Assembly: GCF_010731655.1 (NCBI RefSeq)
Contig: NZ_AP022619.1
Coordinates: 3,658,001-3,722,000, forward strand
From: Mycobacterium paraseoulense
Lineage (GTDB): Bacteria; Actinomycetota; Actinomycetes; Mycobacteriales; Mycobacteriaceae
DNA: 64,000 nucleotides
Direction of reading: 5' to 3'
A program made the position numbers and the translations under genes. Below the pieces are notes generated by a model that saw nothing but the letters and a program-made list of their open reading frames with translations, ran no database searches and was not told the origin of the DNA. How positions within the stretch are numbered: the stretch's first letter is position 1; each line of letters begins with the position of its first letter. Of the stretch, positions 53,896 through 64,000 are shown in pieces.

Positions 53896-55160
53896 AGCCC
53901 CCCTCGCGCCAGTCGCGCCACGGTGGGCGCGATGCCGTGCTGGATCACCCCGTCGGAGAAGTCGTCGCCGGGACAACGGCCCCGTTCGACGGCGTCGACC
54001 AGGCGCTGCATCGAATCGGCGAGTTCGGGCGGCGCCAGTTCGGCGGCGACGGCCACGCACTTGTTGGCCGCGGCGTACAGCCGCCGGTCACGCAGCCCCA
54101 ACCGGGCCGCGGTGTCCCAGGCGGTGGCCACCGGTTCGACCGCCTCGGCCGCGACGCCGGCCGCGACCGGGTCGTCGAGCAGGGTCACCAGGGTGAACAC
54201 CAGCACCGGCCAGAAGGCGTCCGGCACGCTGTCGAGGTAGCGGATCTCCAGCCACTGCCTCGGGCGCACCGGGGGAAACAGCGTGGTCAGGTGGTATTCC
54301 AAATCGGCGACGGTGGGACGGCGAGCACCCAGCAACACCCGGCCGTCCACCCAGTCGGCAAACGGCACCCAGCGCGTGACCGCTGTGAGTTCTGCGGCGT
54401 CCGGGGTGTGCACCAGCATCACCGGCGCTTTGAGCGCGTAGCGCGCCCAGTCGGTGCCGGGTTCGTCGCCGCTGGCGCCAAGAATGGGTCCGCACCGCGC
54501 CGAGTCCATCTGGCCCCACACCCATTGCCGGGTCGAGGCCCACCCGGTGAACCCACCGCGCAGCATCGGCGAGTTCGCGGCCATCGCGATCATGGTGGGG
54601 CCCAGCGCGTGCGCCAGCCGCACCCGGTCCGCCCAGCCGGCCCGCGGGCCGGCGTCCACGTTGACCTGAATGGACGCGGTGGACGTCATCATGGCCGCGC
54701 CGGCCGCACCCGAGCGGCTGGACGCGAAGAACTGCTCCATGGCGCGGTAGCGCGCGCCCGGGTTGATGCGCTTGGGCAGGCGCAGCGGGTCCGCCCCCAA
54801 GAGGACGAGGCCCAGCCCGGCGCCGGCGAACGCCGACCGCAACACGGACTGGTCGCGAAGCATCGCGTCGATGGCGGCGACCACCCCGTCGGCCGGCGGA
54901 CCGGACAGCTCCACCGCACCGCCGGGCTCCACCGTGACCCGGCTGCCACAAGGCAGTGACCCCAGAGGCTTCAGCACGTCGGCGATCTCGTCCCAGCCGG
55001 GCCTGCGGTGCGGGTCGGCCGGGTCGTGGCAGTGGGCTTCCACCTCCAGACCCACTCGGCCCAGCGGGGCGTCCACCAGGCAGGCGTCCGCGATGTAGTG
55101 CGCGGCGGCTTTCGAGTCGGCCATCTCGGAGCTCGCGGTAGTGACAGCGGCGAACGTCAT
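53892..55160 (-). CDS. egtA: Glutamate-cysteine ligase EgtA
   Basis: GCS2-type ligase of 422 residues producing gamma-glutamylcysteine for ergothioneine. Visible: [27 protein letters not shown], and [13 protein letters not shown] 55160 ([10 protein letters not shown]) follows AAGGGA; the frame is open to 55211, but that part is not conserved. First gene of the egtA-B-C-D-E operon, all junctions overlapping. Confidence 0.95.
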   Translation of the reverse strand: MTFAAVTTASSEMADSKAAAHYIADACLVDAPLGRVGLEVEAHCHDPADPHRRPGWDEIADVLKPLGSLPCGSRVTVEPGGAVELSGPPADGVVAAIDAMLRDQSVLRSAFAGAGLGLVLLGADPLRLPKRINPGARYRAMEQFFASSRSGAAGAAMMTSTASIQVNVDAGPRAGWADRVRLAHALGPTMIAMAANSPMLRGGFTGWASTRQWVWGQMDSARCGPILGASGDEPGTDWARYALKAPVMLVHTPDAAELTAVTRWVPFADWVDGRVLLGARRPTVADLEYHLTTLFPPVRPRQWLEIRYLDSVPDAFWPVLVFTLVTLLDDPVAAGVAAEAVEPVATAWDTAARLGLRDRRLYAAANKCVAVAAELAPPELADSMQRLVDAVERGRCPGDDFSDGVIQHGIAPTVARLARGGL

Positions 55161-55324
55161 ATCACTATCCCTTCGGGCCTGGGCCAGCCTGAGCACGCGT
55201 CCGCGGACCACTTCCCTGCATAGCGAGGGGAACGGTAACCGCCACTACTTCATCTAACAGATGGCTCCGACATATTCCCGTTCGCGCCAAAACTCAAGCA
55301 TGCCGAGCCGGCCCCCGAACCGGC

Positions 55325-55990
55325 TCACTGGCCGAGCGCGTTCTGCATCGCGCCGGCCAGCACGTTGACCGCCGGCCCGGCGTTGCCAGACTGGCAGACC
55401 TTGGCCTGCAGCAACACATTTTCGCGCAGCCTGGTTTGATTGAAACACCGCCGATCGGTGCCGGCCTCTTGCTTGGTCCAGTTTGCGTCGGCGGGACCGG
55501 GCGGCCCCCCGTCGAAGGACCACACCTGGGTTACGCCGTTGTCCAGGTGGATCGCGGTGGTCTGGCCCGAGCAGCCAACCGTCCGGTCCACCACGCGATG
55601 GAACGCGCGGTCGGCGGCGTCGTTGGTGGCAAACACCCCGACGGCCTGCTTGACGAAGTGGGTCTGGTCGCTGGCCGACGTCTGGGTGACGGCGCCGTTG
55701 AACGACGCCAGGTCCGGGTCGCCGTACACCTCGGGCAATCCGATGTCGGCCCAGTTGTTGCACGCCGGAACGTCCACCCAGTCGCCCTGCACCGGTTGGG
55801 TGAACACCGACTCCCAGCCCATCGTTGCGCCCACGATGTTGCCGACCGACCCCTTACCCAGGACCGCGTAGTTCACCACCCCGGGTTCCGACGGGTGCCC
55901 GGCCGCCACGGGAACGCCCAACCCCGCTCCGACCGCCACGCCGACGGTCACCACCGCGGCACAGATCCGCATGGTCATTCCAGCGATCAT
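55325..55990 (-). CDS. Secreted PknH-sensor-domain-like protein (Rv3705c-like)
   Basis: 221 residues with a signal peptide (about 1-30, ending PVAAG) and a mature domain like the extracellular sensor domain of mycobacterial PknH. Visible: WESVFTQPVQGDWVDVPACNNWADIG, plus four further-spaced Cys (GCSGQT, RRCFNQ, KVCQSG) able to form two disulfides. No lipobox. ATG 55990 or 55978. Function unknown. Confidence 0.85.
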   Translation of the reverse strand: MIAGMTMRICAAVVTVGVAVGAGLGVPVAAGHPSEPGVVNYAVLGKGSVGNIVGATMGWESVFTQPVQGDWVDVPACNNWADIGLPEVYGDPDLASFNGAVTQTSASDQTHFVKQAVGVFATNDAADRAFHRVVDRTVGCSGQTTAIHLDNGVTQVWSFDGGPPGPADANWTKQEAGTDRRCFNQTRLRENVLLQAKVCQSGNAGPAVNVLAGAMQNALGQ

Positions 55991-56011
55991 GCCAGGCAGG
56001 TGGGCGCGCGG

Positions 56012-57460
56012 TCAGCCCCCGTTGCCCCGCACGCCCTCCTCGACCTGCTTGCCGAGGTCGGGGTCGACGTTGCGCCAGTACTCGAACACCCGCGACAGCA
56101 CCGGTTCTTTGACGCCCTTGGATACGTGCCCAATGATGTTGTGCGCCAACCGGTCCCGGGCAGCGTCGTCGAGGACCTCGCGAACCATGGTGCCGGCCTG
56201 GCCCCAGTCGTCGTCCTCGGCGTGCAGCGTGTACGCGGCGCGGACCATGTCGCCGTCGGCGTGCCAGCGCACCTCGGCGGCGCGGGCCGGGTCGGCGTGC
56301 GGGCCGCCGTAGGAGTTGGGCGCGTAGACCGGGTCGGAGACGTTCTTCATCCGCATCGCGCCGTCCTTCGAGTAGCTGTTCACCTCGACCTTCGGCGTGT
56401 TGACGGGGATCTGCCGGTAATTGGTTCCCAGCCTGGCGCGGTGCGCGTCGGAGTAGGAGAACCCCCGGGCCTGCAGCATCTTGTCGGGGCTCAACCCGGT
56501 ACCGGGCACGGTGTTGTTGGGCTCGAAGGCGGCCTGCTCGATCTCCGTGTGGTAGTCGGTGACGTTGCGGTTCAGCGTCATCTTGCCGACGTCGATCAAC
56601 GGGTAGTCGCTGTGCGGCCACACCTTCGTCAGGTCGAACGGGTTGAACCGGTAGTTGCGGGCCTCCTCGTACGGCATGATCTGCATCTTCAGGGTCCAGC
56701 TGGGGTGGTCGCCGCCCTCGATGGCCTCGTAGAGGTCCCGTTGGTGGTAGTCGCCGTCCTCCCCGGCCAGCCGGTCGGCGTCCTCCTGGGTCAGGAAGTC
56801 GGCGCCCTGATCGGTCTTGAAGTGGTACTTGACCCAGAAGATCTCGCCGGATGCGTTGATCCAGCTGTAGGTGTGGCTGCTGTAGCCGTTCATGTGCCGC
56901 CAGGTCTTGGGGATGCCGCGGTCACCCATCAGCCAGGTCACCTGGTGGGCGGACTCCGGCGACAGGCTCCAGAAGTCCCACTGCATGTTGTGGTCGCGGA
57001 CGTTGCTCGCCTGCAGGCGCTTCTGCGAACGGATGAAGTGCTGGAACTTCAGCGGGTCGCGCATGAAGAAGACCGGCGTGTTGTTGCCGACCAGGTCGAA
57101 GTTGCCCTCGCTGGTGTAGAACTTCAGGGCGAAGCCGCGAGGGTCGCGCCAGGTGTCCGGGCTGCCCCGCTCGCCCGCGACGGTCGAGAACCTGGCCAGC
57201 ATGTCGGTCTTGGTGCCGGGCTGGAAGACCGCGGCCCTGGTGTACTTGCTGACGTCGTTGGTGACCTCGAAGGTGCCGAAGGCGCCCCCGCCCTTCGCGT
57301 GCGGCTGACGCTCCGGGATGCGCTCCCGATTGAACTGGGCCATCTGCTCGATCAGGTAGTGGTCCTGCAGCAGAATCGGGCCGTCGGGCCCGATCGTCAA
57401 CGACTGGTCGTCGCTGGGTGCAGCGATGCCGGCGTCAGTGGTGGTGAAACGCTCCGTCAT
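56012..57460 (-). CDS. Monofunctional heme catalase (small-subunit, clade 3 type)
   Basis: 482-residue catalase. The distal His is in [14 protein letters not shown], Asn in VGNNTPVFF, and the proximal heme-ligand Tyr in [14 protein letters not shown]. The [24 protein letters not shown] core is intact. ATG 57460 has AGGAG ten bases upstream. I recall M. tuberculosis as having only KatG, so this gene is extra at this place. It may be regulated by peroxide-responsive factors, but no operator is recognised. Confidence 0.95.
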   Translation of the reverse strand: MTERFTTTDAGIAAPSDDQSLTIGPDGPILLQDHYLIEQMAQFNRERIPERQPHAKGGGAFGTFEVTNDVSKYTRAAVFQPGTKTDMLARFSTVAGERGSPDTWRDPRGFALKFYTSEGNFDLVGNNTPVFFMRDPLKFQHFIRSQKRLQASNVRDHNMQWDFWSLSPESAHQVTWLMGDRGIPKTWRHMNGYSSHTYSWINASGEIFWVKYHFKTDQGADFLTQEDADRLAGEDGDYHQRDLYEAIEGGDHPSWTLKMQIMPYEEARNYRFNPFDLTKVWPHSDYPLIDVGKMTLNRNVTDYHTEIEQAAFEPNNTVPGTGLSPDKMLQARGFSYSDAHRARLGTNYRQIPVNTPKVEVNSYSKDGAMRMKNVSDPVYAPNSYGGPHADPARAAEVRWHADGDMVRAAYTLHAEDDDWGQAGTMVREVLDDAARDRLAHNIIGHVSKGVKEPVLSRVFEYWRNVDPDLGKQVEEGVRGNGG

Positions 57461-57569
57461 GTCACTATCTCCTCGTTTGGTGGGCTGACTCCAGGCTTTG
57501 GCTACGAAAATGCCCGCGTACCAATGACTATTCTCGCTTTCTTGACCGAGTCAAGAAGGGCATCGGCCG

Positions 57570-58052
57570 CTACGGACGCGGTGCCGGTGCGCCGGGTGTA
57601 GGGCTGCTGGCCGGCGGTCCGCCGGGGCCGCTCATACCGGGCCCGCCCGCCGGCCCGCCGGGCCCACCCGGACCGCCGGGGGGCATCGGCACGATCAGCT
57701 GCGGGCCGCCGGAATTCCATGGGCCGCCGGGGCCGGGGCCGCCGGATCCCCACGGCCCGGGTCCGTAGCCCGGTCCCCACGGGCCGTTGCCCGGTCCGGG
57801 GCCGTTGCCCGGTCCGGGGCCGCCGCCCGGCCTGAACATCTGGCCGTGGTGATGGTGGCAGTGGTGGTAATACCCGAAGACGAACGCCCCGGCGAAGAAC
57901 ACGCTGGTGATGATGAAGACGATCCCGGCAACGATGACCACCCACGCCGCGGCCGTGTACAACCTGGGCGGTTTCACCCGCTCCGGCGGCGGGGGTGCGG
58001 CGGCTGGGGCAGGGGTCGGCGGGGTGGGCGGCGGTTCTGGTGTCTCGCTCAT
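57570..58052 (-). CDS. Pro/Gly-rich single-pass membrane protein with His cluster
   Basis: 160 residues: Pro-rich cytoplasmic N-terminus, one transmembrane helix (about 34-58, AAAWVVIVAGIVFIITSVFF), then YYHHCHHHHGQ and a long Gly/Pro-rich tail. The His cluster may bind metal. It matches the proline-rich Rv3706c position. Paralogue of the next gene upstream: both share MSET...AAWV.IVAGIVFI and the juxtamembrane His run. Function unknown. Confidence 0.75.
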   Translation of the reverse strand: MSETPEPPPTPPTPAPAAAPPPPERVKPPRLYTAAAWVVIVAGIVFIITSVFFAGAFVFGYYHHCHHHHGQMFRPGGGPGPGNGPGPGNGPWGPGYGPGPWGSGGPGPGGPWNSGGPQLIVPMPPGGPGGPGGPAGGPGMSGPGGPPASSPTPGAPAPRP

Positions 58053-58141
58053 CCCTGAATGATGCCCGGGGGCACGGCCGGCATAACAGGGTCGGGCCAC
58101 AAACTTGCTGTGAATCGAGATGCGGCGCTGACTGAACGACG

Positions 58142-58175
58142 AGCAGCCCGGTGCTCTGTCGAGCACCGGGCTGCT
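58142..58175 (-). terminator. Strong 15-bp hairpin, probable terminator
   Basis: AGCAGCCCGGTGCTC (58142-58156) pairs perfectly with 58161-58175 across a TGTC loop. It lies 25 bp after the stop of the gene at 58200. No U-tract follows, as is common for mycobacterial terminators. Confidence 0.75.
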
Positions 58176-58199
58176 GGTTGTTCGGTGAAAGGGGGTGGA

Positions 58200-58571
58200 C
58201 TACCTGGCCGGGGCGACCGACGACGGGATCTGGCTGGGGCCGGGGGCGCCCGGCGCCACCGACGCGGGCCCGCCCTGCTGGATACCGGCCGGTCCGCCGG
58301 CACCCGGGCCACCCGGGCCGCCCATGCGGTGCGGGTGCATGAACGCCGCGTGGTGCTTGTGGTGGTGGTGGCCGTGGTGGCCGCCGCGGTGGCCGAGGAT
58401 GAAGCCGGTGAAGAAGATGACCGCGACGATGAACACGATCCCGGCGACGATGGCGACCCACGCGGCGAGTTGGAAGACCCGCGGGGTCCGGTAGGCGGCC
58501 GCCGCTTCCGCGGCGACCGGTGCGGTGGCGGTGGAAGTCCGCGCAGTGGGGGTTTCAGATGTTTCACTCAT
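58200..58571 (-). CDS. His-rich single-pass membrane protein, paralogue of the 57570 gene
   Basis: 123 residues. Thr/Ala-rich N-terminus, one transmembrane helix (about 36-60, AAWVAIVAGIVFIVAVIFF), then GHRGGHHGHHHHKHH and a Gly/Pro-rich tail. The tandem arrangement and near-identical helix to the downstream gene show duplication. ATG 58571 (MSETSETPT). A hairpin terminator separates the two genes. Metal binding by the His run is plausible, not shown. Confidence 0.75.
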   Translation of the reverse strand: MSETSETPTARTSTATAPVAAEAAAAYRTPRVFQLAAWVAIVAGIVFIVAVIFFTGFILGHRGGHHGHHHHKHHAAFMHPHRMGGPGGPGAGGPAGIQQGGPASVAPGAPGPSQIPSSVAPAR

Positions 58572-58808
58572 GAGACAAATGATGAAGCCGTTAACAATAG
58601 TTGCGGCTATGCACCACTTATGTAGCAGCTGTGAGCTAAAGGCCGGCTTCCGGGCTGGTCAGACGGCCAATCGCGCCCGACGAAACCACTGGGTGGCCTC
58701 TGCAGGGCGTGCGCGCCACGACCGGGTCGGGCACAAACGAGTTTCACGGCAGCAGTGTGGACCACGATTGGCGTTCGACGCCGCGGACCTACTAATTTTC
58801 CTGACGTG

Positions 58809-59801
58809 ATGTCTTCAGCTGCTGGTGCAGTCGCGCGGTGGATCGCCCCCCTGCTCACGGTCGCCGCCGTGGGTCTGCTCGCCGGCCCGCCGCAGGCCGG
58901 TCCCGTGCCGGCGGTGCGCCTGGCCGACGATGCGAACCCGTTGGCCGGCATGCCCTTCTACGTCAACCCCAACTCGGCGGCCATGCGCGCGGCGCAACAC
59001 GCCGATCCTCCGAGTCCGGAGTTGACCGCGATCGCCAACACGCCGCAGGCGTATTGGATCGTCCCGGGCTCGTCCGCGGCCACGGTCGCGAAGTACACCG
59101 GTGACGCGCAGGCCGCCGGCGCCATCCCGGTGCTGGCGATCTACGGAATCCCGCATCGCGACTGTGGCAGCTTCGCCGCGGGTGGCTTCGCGACGGCCGA
59201 CGACTACCGCGCGTGGATCAGCGGCATCGCCAACGACGTGGGCGGTGCCCGGACGGCGATCATCCTCGAACCCGACGCCCTCGCCATGGCCGACTGCCTG
59301 TCCGCCGACCAGCGCCAGGAACGCTACGACCTGATCCGCTACGCCGTCGACACCCTGACGCGCAATCCGGCCACGGCCGTGTACGTCGACGCCGGCCACC
59401 TGCGCTGGCACAGCCCCGAGGACATGGCCGCCAGGCTCAACGCGGTCGGTGTCGGGCGCGCGCGGGGTTTCAGCGTCAACACCGCGAACTTCTACACCAC
59501 CGAGGACGAAATCGGTTACGGCGAAGCGATTTCGGGGCTGACGAACGGGTCGCACTACGTGATCGACACCTCGCGCAACGGGGTCGGACCGGCGCCCGAC
59601 TCCCGGCTCAACTGGTGCAACCCCAGCGGCCGGGCGCTCGGCACCCCGCCCACGACGGCCACCGCGGGCGCGCACGCCGACGCCTATTTGTGGATCAAAC
59701 GGCCCGGCGAATCCGACGGAACGTGCGACAACGGCGATCCGCCGGCGGGCACCTTCGTGAGTCAGTACGCGATCGATCTGGCCCACAACTCGGGCCACTG
59801 A
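58809..59801 (+). CDS. Secreted GH6 family glycosidase (cellulase-like)
   Basis: 330 residues with a signal peptide (about 1-38) then a GH6 catalytic domain: NPLAGMPFYVNPNSAAM, the catalytic acid Asp region IILEPDALAMADC, and YVDAGHLRWH. DTSRNG and WCNPSGRALG complete the GH6 pattern. No cellulose-binding module. Likely beta-1,4-glucan hydrolysis; similar to M. tuberculosis CelA1 (Rv0062) catalytic domain. ATG 58809; the 237-bp region upstream holds no gene. Confidence 0.9.
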   Translation: MSSAAGAVARWIAPLLTVAAVGLLAGPPQAGPVPAVRLADDANPLAGMPFYVNPNSAAMRAAQHADPPSPELTAIANTPQAYWIVPGSSAATVAKYTGDAQAAGAIPVLAIYGIPHRDCGSFAAGGFATADDYRAWISGIANDVGGARTAIILEPDALAMADCLSADQRQERYDLIRYAVDTLTRNPATAVYVDAGHLRWHSPEDMAARLNAVGVGRARGFSVNTANFYTTEDEIGYGEAISGLTNGSHYVIDTSRNGVGPAPDSRLNWCNPSGRALGTPPTTATAGAHADAYLWIKRPGESDGTCDNGDPPAGTFVSQYAIDLAHNSGH

Positions 59802-60941
59802 TCACGGCTTGAACGGGTTGACCGCGAACTGGATCACCCGGTAGGGCGCTGCGACCCGGGCCCGGGTGTCCCACTGGCTCACGAAGATTCGCAGCTCGTC
59901 GAGGGTGGATCCGGGCGAGATGTATCCGCCGTACGGTTGTGCGAGCCGGTTGTCGTACGGCGGCGGCAGGCTCTCCGCGGGCTCCGGCCACTCGTCGTGC
60001 TGCACCACCGTGGTCACCGGCGCGTCGCCCAGCCCGGTCGGGTCGGCGGCGACGCGAACCTCCATGTTGCCGGTGACGGCGTTGAAATACGACAGCACGG
60101 CCTTGCCGTCGATTTGCCGGATGCTCATCTCCCCGACCGCGTCCGGCCACAGCGGGGTGGGGGGCTTGCCCCAGCCGCCGCGCGGGCCGGCCGCCCAGCC
60201 CTGCCACCGGGACCGGTCGGTAAACGCCTGCGGGGTGGCCCGATACAGCACGGCGGGGTCCCTGCGGGTGAAGCTGTCGGCCACGATGTACACCCATCCG
60301 GTGGGCGAGTCCGGCGTGGGGATCGGGTCGTAGTAGCCGCTGATCTGCGTTTGCGACCCGCCCTGATAGGAGGCGGGTCGCCGCGACCCGGCGATGGTCT
60401 GCCACCCCGCCCGCGCGGGCTCGGCCGTCACCAGCCGTGAGCTCTGCGGCTCCAGGTTCTTCGTCGTCGTCACCATCAGGTAGTTGCGCCGGTTGATCTG
60501 CACCACCCCGGCGGGCAGCTGCGAGGCGCCCGGCGGGGTGGGATCGGCCAGCAGCGGGTTGCTGATCCCGGTGACGCCCGTGTAGCGCACCCCGGCCGGG
60601 TCGTCGACGGACGCGGTGTCCACGTGCAGGGCCACCGGCGCGTACCAGCCGCCGAAACCGACGCCCTGGCCGGCGAAGCTGTCACCGCAGACCTGCAACA
60701 GCTCGGTGGGGAATTCGATGAACTCACAGAGGTCGGTCGCGCCGACGCCGTAGTCCCCGGTGGGGGTGCCGGTGCCGGCCGTGGGCCCGAGCCGCAACAC
60801 CTGACCGGGCGCCAGCGGACCCACGATGGGCTCGGGTACCGGAGCCGGGGGGTCTGCCCGCACAAGCCAAAACCATTGCGGTGCAAAAAGAATAAGCGCG
60901 AGCGAGCACCGCACGAACAGTCGGGTGTGGGCGGTGTTCAC
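59802..60941 (-). CDS. Secreted DUF4185 protein (Rv3707c-like)
   Basis: 379 residues with an N-terminal hydrophobic export segment (about 8-29). A five-bladed propeller-like DUF4185 repeat pattern follows, with repeated aromatic/Asp motifs (GDSFAGQGVGFGGWY, YIVADSFTRRDPAV). Some DUF4185 relatives are glycan-active enzymes (established for other families), so arabinan or glycan hydrolysis is possible but unproven here. ATG 60941, seven bp after asd in the same direction, so it may belong to the ask-asd transcript. Confidence 0.82.
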   Translation of the reverse strand: MNTAHTRLFVRCSLALILFAPQWFWLVRADPPAPVPEPIVGPLAPGQVLRLGPTAGTGTPTGDYGVGATDLCEFIEFPTELLQVCGDSFAGQGVGFGGWYAPVALHVDTASVDDPAGVRYTGVTGISNPLLADPTPPGASQLPAGVVQINRRNYLMVTTTKNLEPQSSRLVTAEPARAGWQTIAGSRRPASYQGGSQTQISGYYDPIPTPDSPTGWVYIVADSFTRRDPAVLYRATPQAFTDRSRWQGWAAGPRGGWGKPPTPLWPDAVGEMSIRQIDGKAVLSYFNAVTGNMEVRVAADPTGLGDAPVTTVVQHDEWPEPAESLPPPYDNRLAQPYGGYISPGSTLDELRIFVSQWDTRARVAAPYRVIQFAVNPFKP

Positions 60942-60948
60942 CCGCTCA

Positions 60949-63275
<2,327 letters not shown>

Positions 63276-63486
63276 TGTCTCCCTTTCCCACAGGCGTTCA
63301 GGTCCACAACAGAATACGTGCCTGCACATCGCGATTTTCCCGGCGAGGCGTCCGGTGTGAACTCACGGCTTTGCGGGTGCGTTCACGGCTGAATTCTCGC
63401 GGGTTTGCCGCCCTGACCGCACGCCGGAGGCCGTCGCCGCACGCTCGACGGCTTTCGCGCAATTTTCTCCGTGGCGCCAACCGCGG
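63276..63486. other. Divergent intergenic region between ask and the leuA leader
   Basis: No coding region seen in this part of the 343-bp gap. It must hold the ask promoter (minus strand) and the upstream part of the leuA promoter. I see no riboswitch-like fold for lysine near ask. Confidence 0.5.

Positions 63487-64000
<514 letters not shown>

Noticed and set aside
58572..58808. Gene in the 237-bp gap before the GH6 gene
   Set aside because: Only short frames without start signals or coding pattern; treated as promoter region.

Overview
The window is high-GC actinobacterial chromosome. Gene content and order identify it as a slow-growing Mycobacterium, most likely a member of or relative of the M. 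avium complex (species inferred, not proven). Most genes follow the M. tuberculosis order from Rv3671c (marP) to Rv3710 (leuA) with close protein similarity recalled from memory. Both edge genes, marP and leuA, are cut by the window ends.

Layout. 1-18.6 kb: marP, a CoA-type Nudix hydrolase, a TlpA-like thioredoxin and nth (minus strand); a small membrane protein and crp; an MBL-fold/RidA/DUF4177 operon; two Get3-like ATPases; whiB4 and ponA2 (divergent); a metallophosphoesterase and a PLP cysteine desulfhydrase/synthase-like enzyme; tRNA-Pro(CGG); cyp137; several small membrane or zinc-ribbon proteins; a HAD phosphatase; and rsfB, an anti-anti-sigma factor of the SigF network.

18.6-36.8 kb is an accessory block lying exactly between the equivalents of Rv3687c (rsfB) and Rv3688c, which I recall as adjacent in M. 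tuberculosis. It holds (a) a stressosome-type RsbR-RsbS-RsbT-SpoIIE phosphatase operon ending in a five-domain RsbU/PAS/GAF/SpoIIE/HATPase protein; (b) a heme-oxygenase-like diiron protein facing a HemK2-like methyltransferase and a CDGSH Fe-S protein; (c) a DJ-1/PfpI protein beside the frameshifted tail of a zinc alcohol dehydrogenase; (d) an F420-type LLM oxidoreductase; and (e) a complete selenocysteine system: selD followed by a formate dehydrogenase whose catalytic subunit is split by an in-frame UGA with a SECIS hairpin just downstream, its Fe-S and NrfD-like subunits, and, divergently, tRNA-Sec, selA and selB.

36.8-45.9 kb returns to the conserved order: YqeY-like protein, Pro/Gly/Tyr-repeat membrane protein, DUF4129, DUF4350, MoxR ATPase, DUF58, SpoIIM-like and RDD proteins, then a PadR regulator. 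45.9-55.2 kb: glpK, a GCS2-family ligase, a methyltransferase and the egtA-egtB-egtC-egtD-egtE ergothioneine operon, every junction of which overlaps. 55.3-64 kb: a PknH-sensor-like secreted protein, a monofunctional catalase, two His-rich membrane paralogues, a GH6 glycosidase, a DUF4185 protein, the ask-asd operon, and leuA preceded by a short leader peptide with three consecutive Leu codons and competing hairpins.

Functionally the window is rich in redox and stress genes: whiB4, ergothioneine, catalase, RsfB plus stressosome, Get3-like ATPases and selenium-dependent formate oxidation. I saw no insertion sequence, prophage, CRISPR array or origin.
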